Source: Eutreptiella sp. 'Long Island Sound 2002'
Taxonomy: Eukaryota > Euglenozoa > Euglenophyceae > Eutreptiales > Eutreptiaceae
Length of the DNA: 64,000 bases
Assembly: GCA_964036045.1 (NCBI GenBank)
Contig: OZ038381.1
Location: 155,266,352 to 155,330,351 of the forward strand
Reading direction: 5' to 3'
Below the pieces are notes generated by a model that was not told the DNA's origin, searched no databases, and saw nothing but the letters and a program-made list of their open reading frames with translations. The translations under genes were made by a program, and so were the position numbers. This document shows, one piece after another, positions 61,212 through 64,000 of the stretch; position 1 is the first letter of the stretch, and each line of letters begins with the position of its first letter.

Positions 61212-62696
61212 GTGGGAAGCGCCACACCATCCCAGTCGGGAGACGATAAGCACAAAGGGACTGCCGCGGGCAGAAGGCCCGGTCGGGCACCCAAAGCGAA
61301 AGACAGTCGCGGTGGCGGGGTGAGGGCAAGTGAAGGCACGAACCCTTGCACCCGTCCATCCTTCGCGACCAAGAATGTATTTGATGTGCTTCAAGATCTA
61401 TCCGAGAGTATCGGAGGATCACCCGGACCGCAGCTGGATGCTGCAGATGGGCAGCCTGAGCCCATTGTCAACGACCTGCACCAGTCGCTTGTTGAGCTTC
61501 TGGAACGGCCCGAGATCCTGAGCTTTCACGCCGTGCGCCGTGTTGGGCGTGAGCGGCAGTTGCACCTTAAAGTCCGTGCCTTATGCGGGGAAGTGGAGAA
61601 GGTCTTCGACGTGTTGGTCGACACGGGAGCTCAGGTCAGCTTGGTCAAGGCTGGCCTACTTCCGCCAGAGTGTTTGACCGACAGTTGGAAACCTGTCAGG
61701 CTGAAGGTGGCGAACGGCCAGTACATGGTGAGAGGCACGAGGGAAGCCGCCATCGGGCTGCAGTTCGTGAACCACCGTGAGCTGAGCGGCCCGGACCTCG
61801 GCAAGGAAATCCTCCTGCAAGGTCGCTTCTACGAGGCCGAGATGGACTGGGACATGATTCTTGGGTAAGACTTCATGATGGAGACGGACTCCGGCGTTCT
61901 CCCGGCCCAGGCCTCCATGACCCTGTACCAGGATGACCAGCTCTCGTGGCTTTCGTCACCTGAGCACCATGTGGAGTGCCAATGGATCCACCCGGAACCC
62001 AATCAGCTCGAAGTAGCCGCGCTGGGAACTGAGCCAACTGGGCCAGCAAACCAGGAGTACGGCGTAAGGCCGGAAGTGGCGAGCCGAGTGGTTGCGGACC
62101 TGGGAGCTTCGGATCTGGCCCTGGATGCGTTCTCTTCAGGAACCTCCGCCCATCTTCGGGTTTGTGAGAAGTACTGGAGCGCCCAGGACTCCGCGTGGAA
62201 GAAGCACTGGGGTTCGCATCAGGGTTTGATGTGGATCCATTGCCCCCGATGGGACATTCCAAGGGCGGTAGCGAAGATTCGCAAGGACCGCTCCAAGGCA
62301 GTGCTGGTTGTTCCTATGGGATGCACCGAGGAGGAAAGCACCCGAGATTGGGTGGTCTCATTGACCAACATGACCCTAAACAAGGTCGTCCTACCGGCTG
62401 GAGAGAGTGTCTATCAGGACGCTAAGGGACAGCCCATGCCACCCCAGAGATGGCCAACGGAATTCCACTATGTGGATGGGGGCCTTGAACAGGCCGACAC
62501 CACGGACTTCGTGTGTCTCAACCGCATCATAGCGGAGCCATGGCGGCAATGCTTTGCGGTTTCCCCTGTTGACATCGAAGAATCGGAGGACCCCCTCACT
62601 GAAGAGGAGTTGGATCTGGTTCAGGGGTATATGGATCAGCCCTTTCACGACTGGGGAAGCCAGCGTGAGTGCAAGGGCCAGGACAAAGCCTGGTAG
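61212..62696 (+). pseudogene. gypsy aspartic protease and linker, with in-frame stops
   Basis: In the same frame as gag. FDVLVDTGAQVSLVKAGLLP (about 61606-61665) is the DTG catalytic motif of retroelement aspartic proteases, followed by RLKVANGQYMVRG and DWDMILG. The ILG..F signature that closes the fold is interrupted by TAA 61866-61868 and resumes as DFMMETD. The linker then runs to a TAG at 62694. The enzyme would mature gag-pol. This copy is broken. Confidence 0.75.
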
Positions 62697-64000
62697 GAAG
62701 TGGACTCAACCGTCTCTGGTTCCTATGATGGGAATACTTTCGTAAAGAGGGTGCTGGACCACATGTCCAGCCAGGACGAGCAAATCCGCGGAAGCCCACC
62801 CACCTACGGTGACCTGTTCCGAGGCAAGACCAGAGATGGCCCTTTGGGCCACCTGGAAAGACCACCTGAGCCGAAACCGAGTGGGGTCGCTACCCCTCAA
62901 GTAAGCTCAGTGGTCCAGGTGCCCGGAAAATCCAAGGCGGAGTCTGATGATTGCCCCAAGATCCAGGCATTGAGGGCCAGGCTGAAGCAGAAGTATGGTG
63001 AAACCTTCTTCAGCGGAAAACCTGTGTTTCCCCCACTGGTGCGTGGACCCTATGGCGAGGCCAAGATACGACTGAAGCAGGACCCCCGTGTGTATCGACA
63101 CTGGGAGTTTGCCCTGAGGGGCGAGAGGAAGGAGGCCATGGAGAAGATCCTCCGTGACTTCATCGAGAGAGGCTAGCTTGAGCCGTGCCACTCCGAGTGG
63201 GCCTCTCCGTGCTTCGTCGTCCCCAAGAAGGTGGCCGGTGAGTGGCGGCTCGTGGTCGACTACCGCGGCACTAAACGCCCAAACGCAGCATGACAGCTAT
63301 ACGCTGCCCCTCATTGAGGACATGCTGCAAAAACAACACCGGCGGAGAATCTTCACGGTGATTGACCTGAAACATGGCTATCATCAGATGCCTCTCGCCG
63401 AAGAGTCCCGTGCCTGCACAGCCATGAGCGCCCCACTTGGACCTCTCCAGTGGAAGGTGATGCCCATGGGCGTTACCAACGGCAATGCGGCTTTTCAGCG
63501 GATGCTAGAGAACCTGCTTGAGCCGGTGCGTGACTGTGCGGACACCTTTTTGGAAGACGTGATCATCGCGTCCGGGGACCCCAGTATGAGCTATGAGGAG
63601 CTCCTGGAGGCACATGAGAGGGACGTCACCTGAGTGCTGGACCTTCTGGTTCAGCACAAACTCACGGGCAGCAGTGACAAGGCCACCATTGCGGTAAGCG
63701 AGGTGGTCTTTGCTGGCCACGTAGTCGGGAACGGGCAGCGGAAGCCCATACCTGGCAAGGTGGCTGCGATTGAGCACTGAGAAAAGCCCAAAATGGTCTC
63801 TGAGCTACGGGCGTACTTGGGGTTCTGCAACTACTACTCGGGGTATATCAAGATGTATGCCGAGTATGCAGCCCCCGTGACGACCATGCTCAAGGGCAAT
63901 CGAGAGGAGACCAAGAAGGGGTCCAAGAAGGCTCTGGTCTGGAATCCTGAGTCCGACCGTGCCTTTGAGGGGATGAAGCAGGCGCTGCTATCCGCAGTGG
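62697..64000 (+). pseudogene. gypsy reverse transcriptase (partial, three stops and a frameshift)
   Basis: After a linker, the first RT block GLEP-type (FIERG, TAG 63174, LEPCHSEWASPCFVVPKKVA, then LVVDYR) is followed by a 1-nt shift near 63271. The next frame has FTVIDLKHGYHQMPLAEESR (catalytic Asp), PMGVTNGNAAFQRMLENLL and LEDVIIAS where active enzymes have YxDD (here LEDV, so Tyr and the second Asp are missing). TGA stops at 63631 and 63778 sit where related RTs usually have Trp. The RNase H-proximal FAGHVVGNGQRKP and LRAYLGFCNYYSGYI follow. Clearly inactive. Confidence 0.8.

Larger units (their letters stand above)
58539..64000 (+). mobile_element. Ty3/gypsy retrotransposon (gag-protease-RT), truncated by window end
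   Basis: One dominant frame from 58539 carries gag, an aspartic protease and the start of RT, in gypsy order, to the right edge. Integrase and 3' LTR lie outside. In-frame stops at 58650, 61158, 61866, 62694, 63174, 63631 and 63778 and frameshifts near 59853, 60310 and 63271 show this copy is inactive unless recoded. It is not the same copy as the integrase at 46861, although both could belong to related families. Confidence 0.85.

Overview
This window looks like repeat-dominated nuclear DNA from a unicellular eukaryote. It carries spliceosomal introns with GT-AG borders, a type II membrane glycosyltransferase gene split over several exons, LINE and Ty3/gypsy chromovirus-type retroelements, piggyBac-like relics, foldback MITEs, tRNA-headed SINE-like repeats and very long C/G homopolymers. 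I see no bacterial operon structure, rRNA or convincing functional tRNA. My best guess is a marine alga, either a prasinophyte of the Cymbomonas/Pyramimonas kind or a dinoflagellate. That is only a guess. The window is scaffolded (200 N at 33694-33893).

Layout. 1-5640: a LINE whose pol ORF is open at the left edge (endonuclease, RT, zinc knuckle, RNase H), followed by a 213-residue downstream ORF. 5690-7070: a tRNA-headed SINE-like repeat, GA-rich DNA, short tandem duplications and LINE relics. 8087-14241: a plus-strand host-like gene in about six small exons, which I read as a protein O-fucosyltransferase-like Golgi enzyme. 14242-16333: G-rich, unresolved. About 16334-23515: a DNA element of roughly 7.2 kb with long inverted ends. 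Its single minus-strand gene is split by phase-0 introns that carry the same GTTCCGGCGACGTTCC hairpin units as the element's subterminal DNA. This is the most interesting object here. 23526-37301: a mosaic of four copies of a TIR element (ends CTACACCCCTCTCCCC), two damaged copies of a second LINE in opposite orientations, one with a 1529-bp internal tandem duplication, SINE-like repeats, telomere-like motifs and a foldback MITE at a (TA)n tract.

About 39485-46150 is a large diverged inverted repeat whose arms carry divergent piggyBac-like transposase relics, with a MITE inserted in one arm only. 46861-48444 is a Ty3/gypsy integrase with an intact DDE triad, followed in the same frame after one stop codon by a chromodomain. 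48445-55875 is mostly unassigned, with a tRNA-like repeat at 50826 and a possible membrane-protein ORF at 51678. 55876-57597 is a damaged charged, coiled-coil-rich ORF. 58539-64000 is the gag-protease-RT part of another Ty3/gypsy element, cut by the right edge and carrying many in-frame stops.

Apart from the glycosyltransferase, nearly everything recognisable is mobile-element DNA. Most retroelement ORFs are broken. Where another copy or family knowledge lets me judge, the stops are explained by single C-to-T or G-to-A transitions.
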